A stretch of DNA of 64,000 nt. It comes from Rhizobium sp. GTDB taxonomy: Bacteria; Pseudomonadota; Alphaproteobacteria; Rhizobiales; Rhizobiaceae. Of this stretch, positions 40,692 through 50,369 are shown in pieces; position 1 is the stretch's first letter; every line of letters begins with the position of its first letter. Location of the stretch: assembly GCA_002796995.1 (NCBI GenBank), contig PEKW01000005.1, positions 394,806 through 458,805 of the forward strand, in the 5' to 3' direction. The notes under the pieces are model-generated. The model was not told the origin of the DNA, ran no database searches, and was given only the letters and a program-made list of their open reading frames with translations. A program made the position numbers and the translations under genes.

Positions 40692-42125
40692 TTAAATTTG
40701 GCGCCCCGTGTCGTGGAATGCCGGATACTTGTCAAGCAGAGCGGAGACGATCTTGCCGAATCCGAGGCCGAGCGAGGACTTGATCATGATCACGTCGCCG
40801 GGCGCTACGGCTCCGGTGACGAATTCGACCATTTGGGCCGTGGTCGGCCGGTATTCGACGTGAACGCTCTCCGGCAGGGCATCGCGCAGCGCCGCCATCT
40901 CCGCACCGGCCAGCCAGACATGCTCGATGCCGGCGGCCAAAAGCGGGCTCACCAACTCGGCATGCACCGCGGGCGAGAACTCGCCCATCTCCAGCATGTC
41001 GCCGAGTACGGCAATGCGCCTGCCCTCGGCATCCGGCTGGGCGGCGGCCAGAACGGCGATCGCCGCGCGCATGGAGGCCGGGTTGGCATTGTAGCTCTCG
41101 TCGATCAGCGTGAAGCTCCCATTGCCGATCGCCAGGCGATGGCGGGCGCCACGGCCCTTGACGGCGGAAAGCTGCGACAGCGCGTCGATCGCCGCATCCA
41201 GATCGGCCCCCACCAGCGCCACCGTGCCGAGCACGGCCATGGCGTTTTCGGCGATGTGCCGGCCCGGCGCACCGATGATGACTTCGCGGGTCTCGCCGCC
41301 ATGGGAGAACCAGACGGTCGAAAGCTCGGCCGCGCCGTCGAATTCGGCAAGCCGGAACTCCGCCTTGGCGTGCTGGCCGAAGCTGTGAATATTGTCGATG
41401 CCGGCCGCCTGCGCCGCCTGTTCGAGGAAGTCGAACTGACTGTTGTCGCGGTTGAGGATGACATCGCCGCCCGGCACCACGCCTTCGAAGATCTCGGCCT
41501 TCGCCGCGGCGATCTCCTCAATGTCCTTGAAATTGCCGAGATGGGCGGGGGCGATCGTGGTGATGATGGCCACGTCGGGGCGGACCATGCGCGACAGCGG
41601 TCCAATCTCTCCGGCATGGTTCATGCCGATTTCGAACACGCCATAGCGGGCCTCGACCGGCATGCGGGCGAGCGTCAGCGGCACGCCCCAGTGATTGTTG
41701 AAGGATGCGACGGCGGCATGCACATTGCCGGACGGCTCGAGCGCCAGCCGCAGCATTTCCTTGGTGGTCGTCTTGCCGACCGAACCGGTCACCGCGATGA
41801 TCGTAGCGGAGCTTCTGTCCCGCGCCGCGACCGCGAGCTTCTGCAGGGCGCCGAGCACATCTTCGACGACGATCATCGGCACGGTCAGGCGTCCGAGCGC
41901 CGGAAGCTTGCCTTCGGAAACGACCAGCAGCGACGCACCATTGGCGATCGCAAGGCTGGCGAAGTCATGACCGTCCACCCGGTCGCCCTTGATGGCGAAG
42001 AAAGCTTCGCCCTGCGCAACCGTCCGGCTGTCGATGGATATGCCGGTGATCCCCGCGGGCAGCGACCCGAAGGGACGCCCCGCCATGGCCTCGATCATTT
42101 CCTGCGACGTCCAAAGAAAGGTCAA
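40692..42125 (-). CDS. murF: UDP-MurNAc-tripeptide--D-Ala-D-Ala ligase
   Basis: Adds D-Ala-D-Ala to complete the pentapeptide. The 477-residue protein has the ATP loop [15 protein letters not shown], the segments [13 protein letters not shown] and [26 protein letters not shown] and [12 protein letters not shown], all MurF hallmarks. It overlaps murE by four bases. A 24-nt gap separates it from mraY. Confidence 0.97.
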   Translation of the reverse strand: MTFLWTSQEMIEAMAGRPFGSLPAGITGISIDSRTVAQGEAFFAIKGDRVDGHDFASLAIANGASLLVVSEGKLPALGRLTVPMIVVEDVLGALQKLAVAARDRSSATIIAVTGSVGKTTTKEMLRLALEPSGNVHAAVASFNNHWGVPLTLARMPVEARYGVFEIGMNHAGEIGPLSRMVRPDVAIITTIAPAHLGNFKDIEEIAAAKAEIFEGVVPGGDVILNRDNSQFDFLEQAAQAAGIDNIHSFGQHAKAEFRLAEFDGAAELSTVWFSHGGETREVIIGAPGRHIAENAMAVLGTVALVGADLDAAIDALSQLSAVKGRGARHRLAIGNGSFTLIDESYNANPASMRAAIAVLAAAQPDAEGRRIAVLGDMLEMGEFSPAVHAELVSPLLAAGIEHVWLAGAEMAALRDALPESVHVEYRPTTAQMVEFVTGAVAPGDVIMIKSSLGLGFGKIVSALLDKYPAFHDTGRQI

Positions 42126-43582
42126 TGGTCAAACTCCTCCAGTGCTTTACGCAATTCCGCATGATCCGAGAACGGCAGCGTGACATCGCCGACGGTCTGG
42201 CCCTCCTCATGCCCCTTGCCGGCCACGATCAGCGTGTCCCCCGCCGACAGCATGGCGACCGCGGCGCGGATCGCCTGAGCCCGGTCGCCGATCTCGATGC
42301 CCTTGGGCGCCGCCGCCATGATTTCCGCGCGGATGACCGCCGGGACTTCGGAACGCGGATTGTCGTCGGTGACGATGACGATGTCGGCGAGCCGGCAGGC
42401 GATCTCGCCCATGATCGGCCGCTTGCCCTTGTCGCGATCTCCGCCGCAGCCGAAAACCGTAATGACCCGGCCGGTGGTGAAGGGCCGCACCGAGGTCAGC
42501 ACGTTTTCCAGCGCATCCGGCTTGTGCGCATAGTCGACATAGGCGAGCGCCCCGGCCTTGGACTGCCCCACCAGTTCGAGACGGCCGGAGGCACCCTGAA
42601 GCTTTTCCAGCGCCTTCATCGCGACAGCCGCCGGAACCCCGGTCGCGATCGCAAGGCCAGCGGCAACCAGGGCATTGGCGACCTGGAAATCGCCGGCGAG
42701 CGGGATATGAACCTCGAAGATCTCGTCGCCGAAATGCACTTCAGCGACCTGCTTGTGGCGGAAATGCTCGACCCGCTTCAAAGCGAGGAACTGGCCGTTG
42801 CGCCCGACCGTCAGCACCTTGTGGCCGGCTTCGGTGGCCACCCGGATCGCCTCGGCCGACCACGGATCGTCGGCGAAGATCACCGCCGGCGAGCCCTTGG
42901 GTAGCAGGGTGTCGAACAGCCGCATCTTGGCGGCCATGTAGTCCTCGACCGTCGGGTGATAGTCCATGTGGTCGCGGCCGAGATTGGTGAAGGCGGCGGC
43001 GGCAAGCCTGACGCCGTCGAGCCGGCACTGGTCGAGGCCGTGGCTGGAGGCTTCCATCGCCGCATGGGTGACGCCCTCGTCGGCGAGTTCGGCGAGCAGC
43101 CGGTGCAGGCCGATCGGATCGGGCGTGGTCAGCGAACCGTAATCGTTGCGGGTCGGCGAGACGACGCCGGTCGTGCCGATCTGCGCGGCGGCATGGCCGG
43201 CCTCGGCCCAGATCTGCCGGGTGAAGGAAGCGACCGACGTCTTGCCGGCGGTGCCGGTGACGGCGACCATGGTGGCCGGCTGGCGGCCGAAGAAATTGGC
43301 GGCGGCAAGGGCGAGGAAACGGCGCGGATTGGCGACGACGACGACCGGCACGGCGGCGTCGAGGGCATGGCCGGCGACGATCGCCGCGGCACCGCGCGCA
43401 ACCGCGTCGGCGACATAGGCCGCACCGTCGGCCTTGGTGCCGGCGAGAGCGACGAACAGCATGCCATTTTCGATTTTGCGGCTGTCGGCGGAGAGGCCGG
43501 AGATCTCGAGGGTGCCGACCGATTTGCCGGCCTCGTCGACCTCTTTGTGAAACTCCTTGCCCGCCAGATCCCGCAACAACAT
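42122..43582 (-). CDS. murE: UDP-MurNAc-L-Ala-D-Glu--diaminopimelate ligase
   Basis: Adds the third stem residue. The 486-residue protein shows [43 protein letters not shown] and the C-terminal specificity motif DDNPRSEVP. That motif fits the DNPR/A pattern of enzymes that use meso-diaminopimelate, as expected in Gram-negatives. It overlaps murF and lies 61 nt after ftsI. Confidence 0.97.
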   Translation of the reverse strand: MLLRDLAGKEFHKEVDEAGKSVGTLEISGLSADSRKIENGMLFVALAGTKADGAAYVADAVARGAAAIVAGHALDAAVPVVVVANPRRFLALAAANFFGRQPATMVAVTGTAGKTSVASFTRQIWAEAGHAAAQIGTTGVVSPTRNDYGSLTTPDPIGLHRLLAELADEGVTHAAMEASSHGLDQCRLDGVRLAAAAFTNLGRDHMDYHPTVEDYMAAKMRLFDTLLPKGSPAVIFADDPWSAEAIRVATEAGHKVLTVGRNGQFLALKRVEHFRHKQVAEVHFGDEIFEVHIPLAGDFQVANALVAAGLAIATGVPAAVAMKALEKLQGASGRLELVGQSKAGALAYVDYAHKPDALENVLTSVRPFTTGRVITVFGCGGDRDKGKRPIMGEIACRLADIVIVTDDNPRSEVPAVIRAEIMAAAPKGIEIGDRAQAIRAAVAMLSAGDTLIVAGKGHEEGQTVGDVTLPFSDHAELRKALEEFDH

Positions 43583-43643
43583 CGATTATGTATCCACTGC
43601 TGAGAGGCGATCTTGACGAATCGCCTCCTGAATTGAAGTTCGC

Positions 43644-45395
43644 TCAATAAGAGACGAGCAAGGCAGAGCCGTCGTCCCCGAATTTGGGTTCTACACCGAG
43701 AATTGCGGCGCTTCTGCGGATGATCTCGCCGACCATCGGAGCCGCCGAGGTGCCGGCAAGCGCCGCCCCATTGCCCTTGTCGGTCTTGGGTTCGTCGATG
43801 ACGGCCAGCACGACATAGCGGGGATCGTCGATCGGGAAAGCGGCGAGGAAGGCATTGAAGTTCTTGTCGCCGACATAGCGTCCGTTGACGACCTTGTCGG
43901 CCGTGCCGGTCTTGCCGCCGACGTTGAAACCATCGACGCGGGCGTTGCGGCCCGAGCCCTTCACCCCGTTCACCTCGAAGAGGTAGCGCATGTCCTTGCT
44001 GGTCGAAGGCTGGATGACCTGCTGTGCCACCAGATCGGCCTGTTCGGGCGTGCGCGGCAGGAAGGTCGGCTCGATCAGCCGGCCACCATTGACCAGCGCC
44101 ACCCCGGCGACCGCGGTCTGCAAGGGCGTGGTCGAGACGCCGTGGCCGAAAGAGATGGTGATCGAGTTGAGCTTCTTCCACTGGCGCGGCTGCGAGGGCA
44201 TCGCCACTTCCGGCAGTTCGGTCTGCATCTTCGACAGCAGGCCGAGCCGGGTCAGGAATTCTTTGTGGCCTTCCGTCCCGACGATGTCGGCGACCTTCGC
44301 CGTGCCGATGTTGGACGAATACTGGAAGATTTCCGGAACGGTCAGGATGCGGTGCTTGCCGTGGAAGTCCTGGATGGTGAAGCCGCCGATGCGGATCGGA
44401 TAGCGGGCGTCGAACGAATCGTTGATCGACACCTTTCCGGAATCCAGTCCCATGGCGATGGTGAAGGACTTGAAGGTCGAGCCCATCTCGAACGTGCCGT
44501 TCGACATCCGGTTGAGCCAGCCTTCCTGGGCGCTCGCCGCCGGGTTGTTCGGATCGAAGTCCGGAAGCGACGACATGGCGAGCACTTCGCCGGTGCGCAC
44601 GTCGAGCACCACGGCGCCGGCGCCGAGCGCCTCGAACTTGGTGACTGCGCCGACCAGAACGTCGCGCACGATGTTCTGCACCCGAAGGTCGATCGACAGC
44701 TTGACCGGCTCGAGCGGGGAATCGCCCGTCATGCCGAGGTCGCGCAGATCGGCGAGCCCCTGGTTGTCGATGTATTTCTCCATGCCCGACATGCCGCGGT
44801 TGTCGATGTTGACATAGCCGACGACGTGGGACGCGGTGGGGCCGCCCGGATAGAAGCGGCGCTTCTCCGGGCGAAAGCCGATGCCGGGAATGCCGAGCGC
44901 GAGCACCTGGCTCTGCTGCTTGGGGGTCAGCTGGCGACGCAGCCACTGGAAATGCGAATTCGGATTGGAGAGCTTCTTGTAGGTGCCCTTGATGTCGAGG
45001 TCGGTCAGCACGGTCGCGAGCTTTTCCACCGCCTCGTCGGCATCGACGATCTTGTGCGGCTCGGCGAACAGCGAAACAGTGCGGATGTCGGTCGCCAGAA
45101 CCTCGCCATTGCGGTCGAGGATATCGGGACGCGAGGCCATCAGCCGATCGGCCGGCAGGATGCTGGAGGTCACTTCCGGCTGGGCATAGCCGTATTGCAC
45201 GAGACGGCCGCCGATCACCGCATAGGCGACGGTGAAGCCGGCGATCATCAGGCCGACGCGCTTGCGGGCGAGTTCCGTCTTGCGCTTGCCGGTGCCCTTG
45301 AAGGCGGCGCCGTTGATCGAGGTCCCGCCCCGCTGCACGTCGGTCGAGAAATGCGCCTGGCTCTTCAACAACATGATTCGTGAAAGGAAAGTCAT
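43644..45395 (-). CDS. ftsI: Penicillin-binding protein 3 (FtsI), septal transpeptidase
   Basis: A class B penicillin-binding protein that crosslinks septal peptidoglycan together with FtsW. The 583-residue protein has a basic cytoplasmic N-terminus, one membrane span (about residues 45-65, LMIAGFTVAYAVIGG), a pedestal domain (RPDILDRNGEVLA) and the transpeptidase domain with STFKSF, SSN and KTGTADK motifs in order. Its ATG overlaps the ftsL stop (TGATG). Confidence 0.96.
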   Translation of the reverse strand: MTFLSRIMLLKSQAHFSTDVQRGGTSINGAAFKGTGKRKTELARKRVGLMIAGFTVAYAVIGGRLVQYGYAQPEVTSSILPADRLMASRPDILDRNGEVLATDIRTVSLFAEPHKIVDADEAVEKLATVLTDLDIKGTYKKLSNPNSHFQWLRRQLTPKQQSQVLALGIPGIGFRPEKRRFYPGGPTASHVVGYVNIDNRGMSGMEKYIDNQGLADLRDLGMTGDSPLEPVKLSIDLRVQNIVRDVLVGAVTKFEALGAGAVVLDVRTGEVLAMSSLPDFDPNNPAASAQEGWLNRMSNGTFEMGSTFKSFTIAMGLDSGKVSINDSFDARYPIRIGGFTIQDFHGKHRILTVPEIFQYSSNIGTAKVADIVGTEGHKEFLTRLGLLSKMQTELPEVAMPSQPRQWKKLNSITISFGHGVSTTPLQTAVAGVALVNGGRLIEPTFLPRTPEQADLVAQQVIQPSTSKDMRYLFEVNGVKGSGRNARVDGFNVGGKTGTADKVVNGRYVGDKNFNAFLAAFPIDDPRYVVLAVIDEPKTDKGNGAALAGTSAAPMVGEIIRRSAAILGVEPKFGDDGSALLVSY

Positions 45396-45769
45396 CAGGG
45401 CTTCACCGATCCGGTTGTGATGAGATCCGAGACCGGATCCTTGCTCTGCTCGCCTTCGGCCACTTCGGGCTTGGGCAACTGCTCGCGCGGCATGGGAAGC
45501 TCGACCGGCCGTGCCAGCTGTTCGGGCTGGGTAGGCTCGAGCTGCAGCTCGGTGCCATAGACCTTGAGCAGCCGTTCCAGTCGGTTCGGCTGCGTCAGCA
45601 GCGCCCAGTCGGCCTTGAGCAGGTCGATCGTATCCTTCTCGAGCTTGATCTCGGCCTCGAGGCGGCGGACCTCCTCGAGCTTGTTATCGGTATGATGCTT
45701 GATCTGGTAGGTGACGGTCGCCGCGGCCGCCATGGCACCGATCAACAGGAGGTCGAAGGTTCTAATCAT
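45395..45769 (-). CDS. ftsL: Cell division protein FtsL
   Basis: A 124-residue bitopic protein between rsmH and ftsI, the canonical ftsL position. It has a single N-terminal membrane span (about residues 5-21), a leucine-rich coiled coil with LEEVRRLEAEIKLEKDTIDLLKADWALL split over about 30-60, the family PNRLERL motif and a proline-rich tail. It forms the FtsQLB-type regulatory complex. Sequence conservation is low in this family, so the call rests on size, topology, the W-x-x-L-x-x-P-x-R-L-E pattern and context. Confidence 0.9.
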   Translation of the reverse strand: MIRTFDLLLIGAMAAAATVTYQIKHHTDNKLEEVRRLEAEIKLEKDTIDLLKADWALLTQPNRLERLLKVYGTELQLEPTQPEQLARPVELPMPREQLPKPEVAEGEQSKDPVSDLITTGSVKP

Positions 45770-45772
45770 CGA

Positions 45773-46798
45773 TCACACTCCGATCTTGTCGAGACTTGCG
45801 AGATCCGGCAGATCGAAGATCGACATGTCGGGGCGCTCGGCCGGGGCGGCGGTGCGCTGTCCGGCACGCAGCTTGGCGGAACGGGCGCGCGGATTGATCT
45901 CCGCCTCGGCCTCGCTCGCCGCGATCATCGACTTGCCGACCGGCTCAAACGTCGCCGCCCGCTCATGCACCATGGGCAGATGGCGCGAGCCGGACGCCTT
46001 GCCGGAACGCTCGGTGAAGAACTTCTTGACGATGCGGTCCTCCAGCGAATGGAAGGTGACGACCACCAGCCGCCCGCCGGGCTTCAGCGCCTGCTCGGCG
46101 GCAAACAGCGCCTGGGCGAGTTCGCCGAGTTCGTCATTGACGAAGACGCGCAGCGCCTGGAAGACGCGGGTCGCCGGGTGGATCTTGTCCTTGGCCTTGC
46201 GCGGGGTGACGATTTCGATGAGGCCTGCGAGATCGCGGGTGGTGCGGAAGGGCTCGCGCAGGCGCTGCTTTTCGATGGCGCGGGCAATGCGGCCCGCCTG
46301 CTTCTCTTCGCCAAGGAAGCCGAAAATGCGGATGAGATCGCCGACCTTGGCGCGATTGACGACGTCGGCGGCGGACACGCCGGCTCCGGACATGCGCATG
46401 TCGAGCGGTCCGTTGCGCTGGAAGGAAAAGCCGCGCGCGGCCTCGTCGATCTGCATGGACGAGACGCCAATGTCGAGCACGACGCCGTCGAGGCCGCCTT
46501 CGGGGGCGTAGTCAGCGAGATGGGAGAACTGCGTGTGATGGAGTGTCAGGTGTCCGCCACGCGCCGCGACCAGCGCCTGGCCGGCGGCAATCGCCGTCGG
46601 GTCGCGGTCGAGCGCAATGACATCGGCGCCCGCATCGAGGATCGCCGTGGTATAGCCGCCGGCACCGAAGGTACCGTCGAGAACGACCTTGCCCGGCCGC
46701 GCATCGAGCGCCGTCAGGACCTCGGAGAGGAGGACCGGAATGTGGCGAACCGGTCCGCCATCGGCATCAGTAGAACCTCCGCCAAGATTCGCCGCCAT
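45773..46798 (-). CDS. rsmH: 16S rRNA (cytosine(1402)-N4)-methyltransferase RsmH
   Basis: Methylates N4 of C1402 in 16S rRNA near the P site. The 341-residue protein has [13 protein letters not shown], the SAM loop [53 protein letters not shown] and [10 protein letters not shown], all typical. The ATG at 46798 is preceded by GGGGAAACGGA; the frame is open far upstream across mraZ but without homology. It lies 3 nt before ftsL. Confidence 0.96.
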   Translation of the reverse strand: MAANLGGGSTDADGGPVRHIPVLLSEVLTALDARPGKVVLDGTFGAGGYTTAILDAGADVIALDRDPTAIAAGQALVAARGGHLTLHHTQFSHLADYAPEGGLDGVVLDIGVSSMQIDEAARGFSFQRNGPLDMRMSGAGVSAADVVNRAKVGDLIRIFGFLGEEKQAGRIARAIEKQRLREPFRTTRDLAGLIEIVTPRKAKDKIHPATRVFQALRVFVNDELGELAQALFAAEQALKPGGRLVVVTFHSLEDRIVKKFFTERSGKASGSRHLPMVHERAATFEPVGKSMIAASEAEAEINPRARSAKLRAGQRTAAPAERPDMSIFDLPDLASLDKIGV

Positions 46799-46812
46799 TC
46801 CGTTTCCCCGTC

Positions 46813-47253
46813 TTATGAAGTTTGCAGCCCTCGCAGCCTGCGCCCTTCCCTCGCCGCCACCTGCGCCTCGTGAAACGCCTGTGGCTGCCAAAGCTGAAAA
46901 TGATCCGACCGCCCGACGAAGCAAACCTCCGTCGCGATGCCGGTAAAGTCCCGGATGAAATCCGTGACCATGAGACGCCCTTCGGCATCGAGCCGCATGA
47001 AGACGCCGCCGCCATGGATCAGCAACGACATCTCGTTCCCCTCGCGTGCAAACGGATCTTCCGCCGAAATCTGCCGTTCGTAGCGCTCCAGCAGATCGGG
47101 GCCGCCGACGCTGATTGCCGGAAAGACGAAATCCTGGATGCAGTAGAGCTCCTGGATATCGCGCTGCGCCAGAACGGCACGGAACGGCGCAGGCACGGAG
47201 ACCCGGCCCTTCGCATCGATCCTGTTTGTCGCACTGGACAGAAAGCGGTTCAT
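46813..47253 (-). CDS. mraZ: Transcriptional regulator MraZ
   Basis: A 146-residue DNA-binding protein of the AbrB-like swapped-hairpin fold, first gene of the dcw cluster and, in studied bacteria, its repressor. It starts [21 protein letters not shown], with the DxKGR motif of the first repeat and [10 protein letters not shown] of the second. Four phased TGGG boxes about 180 nt upstream match its known binding pattern, implying autoregulation. Confidence 0.95.
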   Translation of the reverse strand: MNRFLSSATNRIDAKGRVSVPAPFRAVLAQRDIQELYCIQDFVFPAISVGGPDLLERYERQISAEDPFAREGNEMSLLIHGGGVFMRLDAEGRLMVTDFIRDFTGIATEVCFVGRSDHFQLWQPQAFHEAQVAAREGRRLRGLQTS

Positions 47254-47429
47254 GACAATCGACCGCTCTCCCTTCTGGCAAGAGGCCCTCTGTCGAGCCC
47301 CGCAAATTCCAAATCACCCGCACCGCCGAAGTGCCGCGCCAAACCGGAAGCCACCGTTCGTACCTGGTGACAGACCCGCTTTCGACTGCGATTTCCGGGG
47401 CCTCAATCAGCCCCTCAACGGTACGATTA

Positions 47430-47464
47430 TGGGATAGCATGGGACTATATGGGCGTCAATGGGA
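47430..47464. promoter_or_regulatory. Four phased MraZ boxes
   Basis: TGGGA, TGGGA, TGGGC and TGGGA begin at 47430, 47440, 47450 and 47460, an exact 10-bp period with 5-bp spacers. This is the repeat type bound by MraZ upstream of mraZ in other bacteria. The boxes cover the candidate -35 and -10 elements, as expected for repression. Confidence 0.85.
47431..47459 (-). promoter_or_regulatory. Candidate sigma-70 promoter of the dcw operon
   Basis: On the minus strand TTGACG (47459-47454), a 17-base spacer and TATCCC (47436-47431) form a housekeeping-type promoter with an imperfect -10. It is wholly embedded in the MraZ boxes and would give a leader of about 170 nt before the mraZ start. Confidence 0.5.
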
Positions 47465-47515
47465 CAGAGCTTCCGCGATCCTCCGAGGGATTCAAATATT
47501 GATAAGCGGTTAAGC

Positions 47516-47530
47516 TTAACGAATCGTTAG
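47516..47530. promoter_or_regulatory. CtrA-like half-site pair
   Basis: TTAA, seven bases, TTAG: one base off the TTAA-N7-TTAA motif bound by the cell-cycle regulator CtrA in alphaproteobacteria. It lies about 57 bp upstream of the candidate -35 of the dcw promoter. An adjacent TTAA adds to the AT-rich character. Confidence 0.3.
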
Positions 47531-47675
47531 AACCACCTGTCGCGCCACTGCTTTTTCACCCCGGACCTTGACCGTAGCTGGACAAGGGCAAGCCGAAATT
47601 GTGACGGTTTTTCAGAACATTGGATTTGTTCGCTGAATCCGTTCCCGCCCGGGTGCTCGGGAGGAAGGAAAAATC

Positions 47676-48072
47676 GCCAGTTGGCCTGTAAGCCGGGTTC
47701 TGTATGGCTCCGGTCGCCCGGAACGTGGCAGCCATTCATCTGGGACAGCGTTTGCACGCTGCCTCACGCAACCCACCCGGATGACTGGCCCGGAAACAGG
47801 CTGTGGCCGCGCTTGCGCGTGACCCGCGTCATCCCTATTCGGTCTTGCTCCCGGTGGGGTTTACCGTGCCGTCCCTGTTGCCAGCGACGCGGTGGGCTCT
47901 TACCCCACCCTTTCACCCTTACCTCGCGAGCGAGGCGGTTTGCTTTCTGTGGCACTTTCCCTGAGGTCGCCCCCGCCGGACGTTATCCGGCACCGTGTTT
48001 CCGTGGAGCCCGGACTTTCCTCACCCTACCGCCTTTCGGCATTGGTAAAGCGCGGCTGCCCGGCCAACTGGC
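47676..48072 (-). ncRNA. rnpB: RNase P RNA (class A)
   Basis: The catalytic RNA that matures tRNA 5' ends. Read on the minus strand, it shows the universally conserved GAGGAAAGTCCGGGCTCC block near the 5' side, the AGATGAATGGCTGCC block near the 3' side and the ending ACAGAACCCGGCTTA. The ends are set by a perfect 11-bp P1 helix (GCCAGTTGGCC at the 5' end with GGCCAACTGGC at the 3' end), directly followed by a T-run that ends the transcript. Its length of about 397 nt suits an alphaproteobacterial A-type RNA. Ends are good to a few bases. Confidence 0.95.
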
Positions 48073-48153
48073 ACCGCGTCCTTAACCGAGCGGCCCGGCG
48101 ATTGCCACCAAAAAGGAGTCTCCTCCAATGGCAGCACGCCGGATGGTGAACAA

Positions 48154-49341
48154 TCAGCGGAATGCGGGGCGGAAAACATCGCCATAGGCCGGCTCGTCGA
48201 GATCGCCGCCCTGAAGAAGCGCCGCACCCAACCGGCCGATCTCGTCCGAACTCTTGGCCGCCGCTCCGCAGCCGCCGGTCAGGACGGCGATCCGGTCGCT
48301 GGCAAAGCCGATCGCCGGATAGTTGTTCGGCGTGAAGGACGTGACGCAGGCGGCCATGCTGAGCGGCGCCCCGGCCAGATCCGGAATGAGGTCATCGATG
48401 ATTCGCTTGAGATGATCGCGCGTGCCGGTGCGGCCGCCGTTGCGGAACCAGGCGCGAACCTCCGGTTCGGTCGCCAGCGGCAGATCGTGCGGATCGCCAC
48501 CGATCTTCAGATAGGTCTTGCCGTCGGGATAGCGCACGGGCGGAAGCAGATAGATGTGCCCATACGGGTCTTCAGGGTGATGGATCAGCGACGGCATGCC
48601 GGCATAGCGGGAAAGCTCGGCCTCGGGGATCTCGAAGAAGGCGACCGTGCGGGCATAAACCGAAAGATCAATTGGCTTTGGCAAGAGATTCTCGGCAATG
48701 GAGAATCCGCCGGCGGCGGCGAGCACTTTGTCGCCCCTCACCTCGCGTCCTTCCGCCGTGCGGACCAGGACGCTGCCGCCGTCTTCCTGCGTGCTCACCA
48801 CTGTCTCGGCGATCACAGTCGCCCCCGCGCGGCGCGCCAGGACCGACTGCGCCTCGACCAGACGGCGGGGATTGACGTAGCCGGCCTCGGCCGCCTCGAA
48901 CACGCCCTCGCAGCCGCTGCCGAAGGAGAAATACGGAAACCGTTCGGCCAGTCGCCGGTCGTCGATCATTTCGACATCCGCCCCAACCCGTTCGGCCGCG
49001 GCGCAGATGTCGGCGACATAGGGATCGCGGCCGCCACTCTCGGGCCCGACCATCAGGCAGCCCGTGGGGTGGAAGAACTCGATCCCGCTCTCAGCGGCGA
49101 TCTCGCCGTAGCGGGCAATGGACCGCTTCGCCAGCAGTGCCCAGACCGGGTCCGGATCGATGGTGCGGGTGATGCGCGCCTCGTCGTAGTGGCTGGCGAA
49201 GACGCCTTGATGCCGGCCGGCGTCCTTCGGCTCGTCGGGACCGATCAGTGCGACCCCGTCGGTCTGCCCGGCCAGATGGCGGGCGGCGGCGGCGCCCATC
49301 ATGCCACGGCCGATGATGATATATTTGAAGCTCTCGACCAT
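48154..49341 (-). CDS. FAD-dependent oxidoreductase (DAO / sarcosine oxidase-like)
   Basis: A 395-residue flavoenzyme of the D-amino acid/sarcosine oxidase family. The N-terminal ADP-binding motif is IIGRGMMGAAAARHL. Near the C-terminus, ACVTSFTPNNYPAIG and VLTGGCGAAAKSS match the second FAD-contact region. The Cys in ACVTSFTP aligns by eye with the cysteine that covalently binds FAD in monomeric sarcosine oxidase, and the first Cys of GGCG marks the usual G-x-x-G-x-G/H loop. The substrate (an N-methyl or secondary amine is likely) is not shown. It stands alone, just upstream of rnpB on the same strand. Confidence 0.85.
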   Translation of the reverse strand: MVESFKYIIIGRGMMGAAAARHLAGQTDGVALIGPDEPKDAGRHQGVFASHYDEARITRTIDPDPVWALLAKRSIARYGEIAAESGIEFFHPTGCLMVGPESGGRDPYVADICAAAERVGADVEMIDDRRLAERFPYFSFGSGCEGVFEAAEAGYVNPRRLVEAQSVLARRAGATVIAETVVSTQEDGGSVLVRTAEGREVRGDKVLAAAGGFSIAENLLPKPIDLSVYARTVAFFEIPEAELSRYAGMPSLIHHPEDPYGHIYLLPPVRYPDGKTYLKIGGDPHDLPLATEPEVRAWFRNGGRTGTRDHLKRIIDDLIPDLAGAPLSMAACVTSFTPNNYPAIGFASDRIAVLTGGCGAAAKSSDEIGRLGAALLQGGDLDEPAYGDVFRPAFR

Positions 49342-49580
49342 TCCTGTCCCCTGTCGACGCGAATCCCGACAGCTTTTTCCGATCGGAGCCGGACCGGCAA
49401 GGGTGGAATCGGCCTCAGAAGAAGCGTGTCCGCAATTTCGTTACGGGACATGGCGCCGCCAACTTTGGGCGCCACCTGGAACGCAGCGGCACTCACCGCC
49501 TTCGACGACCCGCCGAAGCCGGCGGGCGACATGGAAGGATGGCCAGGGTGACACGCACGCCTGGCCTGCCTTTCAGAGCC

Positions 49581-50102
49581 TTACGAAGCGATCAGCGCCA
49601 GCACCTTGCCGCAATAGCGCTTGGAAACCGGGTTCATGCGCTTGGCGGCGTGGCCGGCATTGTATTTGAGGATGGTGGTGCAGGTCTGGCCGTTGCCGAG
49701 GTCATGCGCCATGGACAGGTATTTCATGCCGTAGCGGATGTTGGTCTCGGGATCGTAGAGGCCCTTGGACGAGCCCGAATAGCCCATCATGCGCGCCGTG
49801 GCCGGCTTGATCTGCATGAGGCCGATTTCACCGGCGCTGCCGCGGGCCTTGGGATTGAAATTGCTCTCGACCCTGACGACCGCGTGGGCGAGCGCCACCG
49901 GAACGCCGTAGGTCTTGGCATATTTGGAGATCAGACTCGAATAGGGGCTCTTCGAGAAAGAAGGCGCCGGATAGCCCGCCTCGCGGTTCACGGTCTTGAG
50001 CGGAGCCTTGAAGCTGCGCTCCTCGTCGCGGGCCGATGCCGCCATAGACGAGGACAAAAGAATACCGAGGCATGCCGCAGCAGCAACAATTCGCTTCATC
50101 AT
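49581..50102 (-). CDS. Exported SLT-domain lytic transglycosylase
   Basis: A 173-residue protein with a signal peptide (cleavage near residue 24, ...MAASA) and a compact SLT/goose-lysozyme-like domain. The catalytic Glu79 is in VVRVESNFNP, followed by GEIGLMQIKPATA and NIRYGMKYLS, and a C-terminal ILKYNAGHA. It cuts the glycan strands of peptidoglycan in the periplasm. The domain is nearly the whole mature protein. The ATG at 50102 is doubled (the next codon is also ATG). It lies 267 nt downstream of the amidase gene and may have its own promoter. Confidence 0.9.
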   Translation of the reverse strand: MMKRIVAAAACLGILLSSSMAASARDEERSFKAPLKTVNREAGYPAPSFSKSPYSSLISKYAKTYGVPVALAHAVVRVESNFNPKARGSAGEIGLMQIKPATARMMGYSGSSKGLYDPETNIRYGMKYLSMAHDLGNGQTCTTILKYNAGHAAKRMNPVSKRYCGKVLALIAS

Positions 50103-50369
50103 GTAAAAGTCAGTCTCCGAACCAGAGAGGCGGGCGAACGTCCGTTGCGGACGCAAATCTTCCTCGTTCGCCCTATCCGTCGGATAGGTCGCCGCCCATG
50201 CTCTCATCGTTGATATTTGCAAACACGGTCCGCAAAAACTGGGTGCCCGTGCCGCCGTTCAGTGGGTTCTTTAGAGCGGCGAAATGGGGAATTCGTGTGG
50301 CGATGCAACAAATTGGCGTTTCGCGCGTTTGCCGGCCCCCTCGGAAACCGGTGTTTCCGGCCGCGGCGA

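Larger units (their letters stand above)
47254..47675. other. dcw promoter region between mraZ and rnpB
   Basis: A 422-nt gap with no gene. It holds the MraZ boxes, a candidate sigma-70 promoter and a CtrA-like site, each listed separately. 47254-47420 would be the transcribed mraZ leader and shows no riboswitch I recognise; 47531-47675 shows nothing clear. Confidence 0.6.

Noticed and set aside
39117..42164. 1015-residue plus-strand frame opposite murD, mraY and murF
   Set aside because: Antisense shadow of conserved genes with no ribosome site or domain.
46799..47440. Extension of rsmH upstream through mraZ
   Set aside because: The overlapping frame encodes no methyltransferase sequence; mraZ is real in the other frame and a ribosome site precedes 46798.
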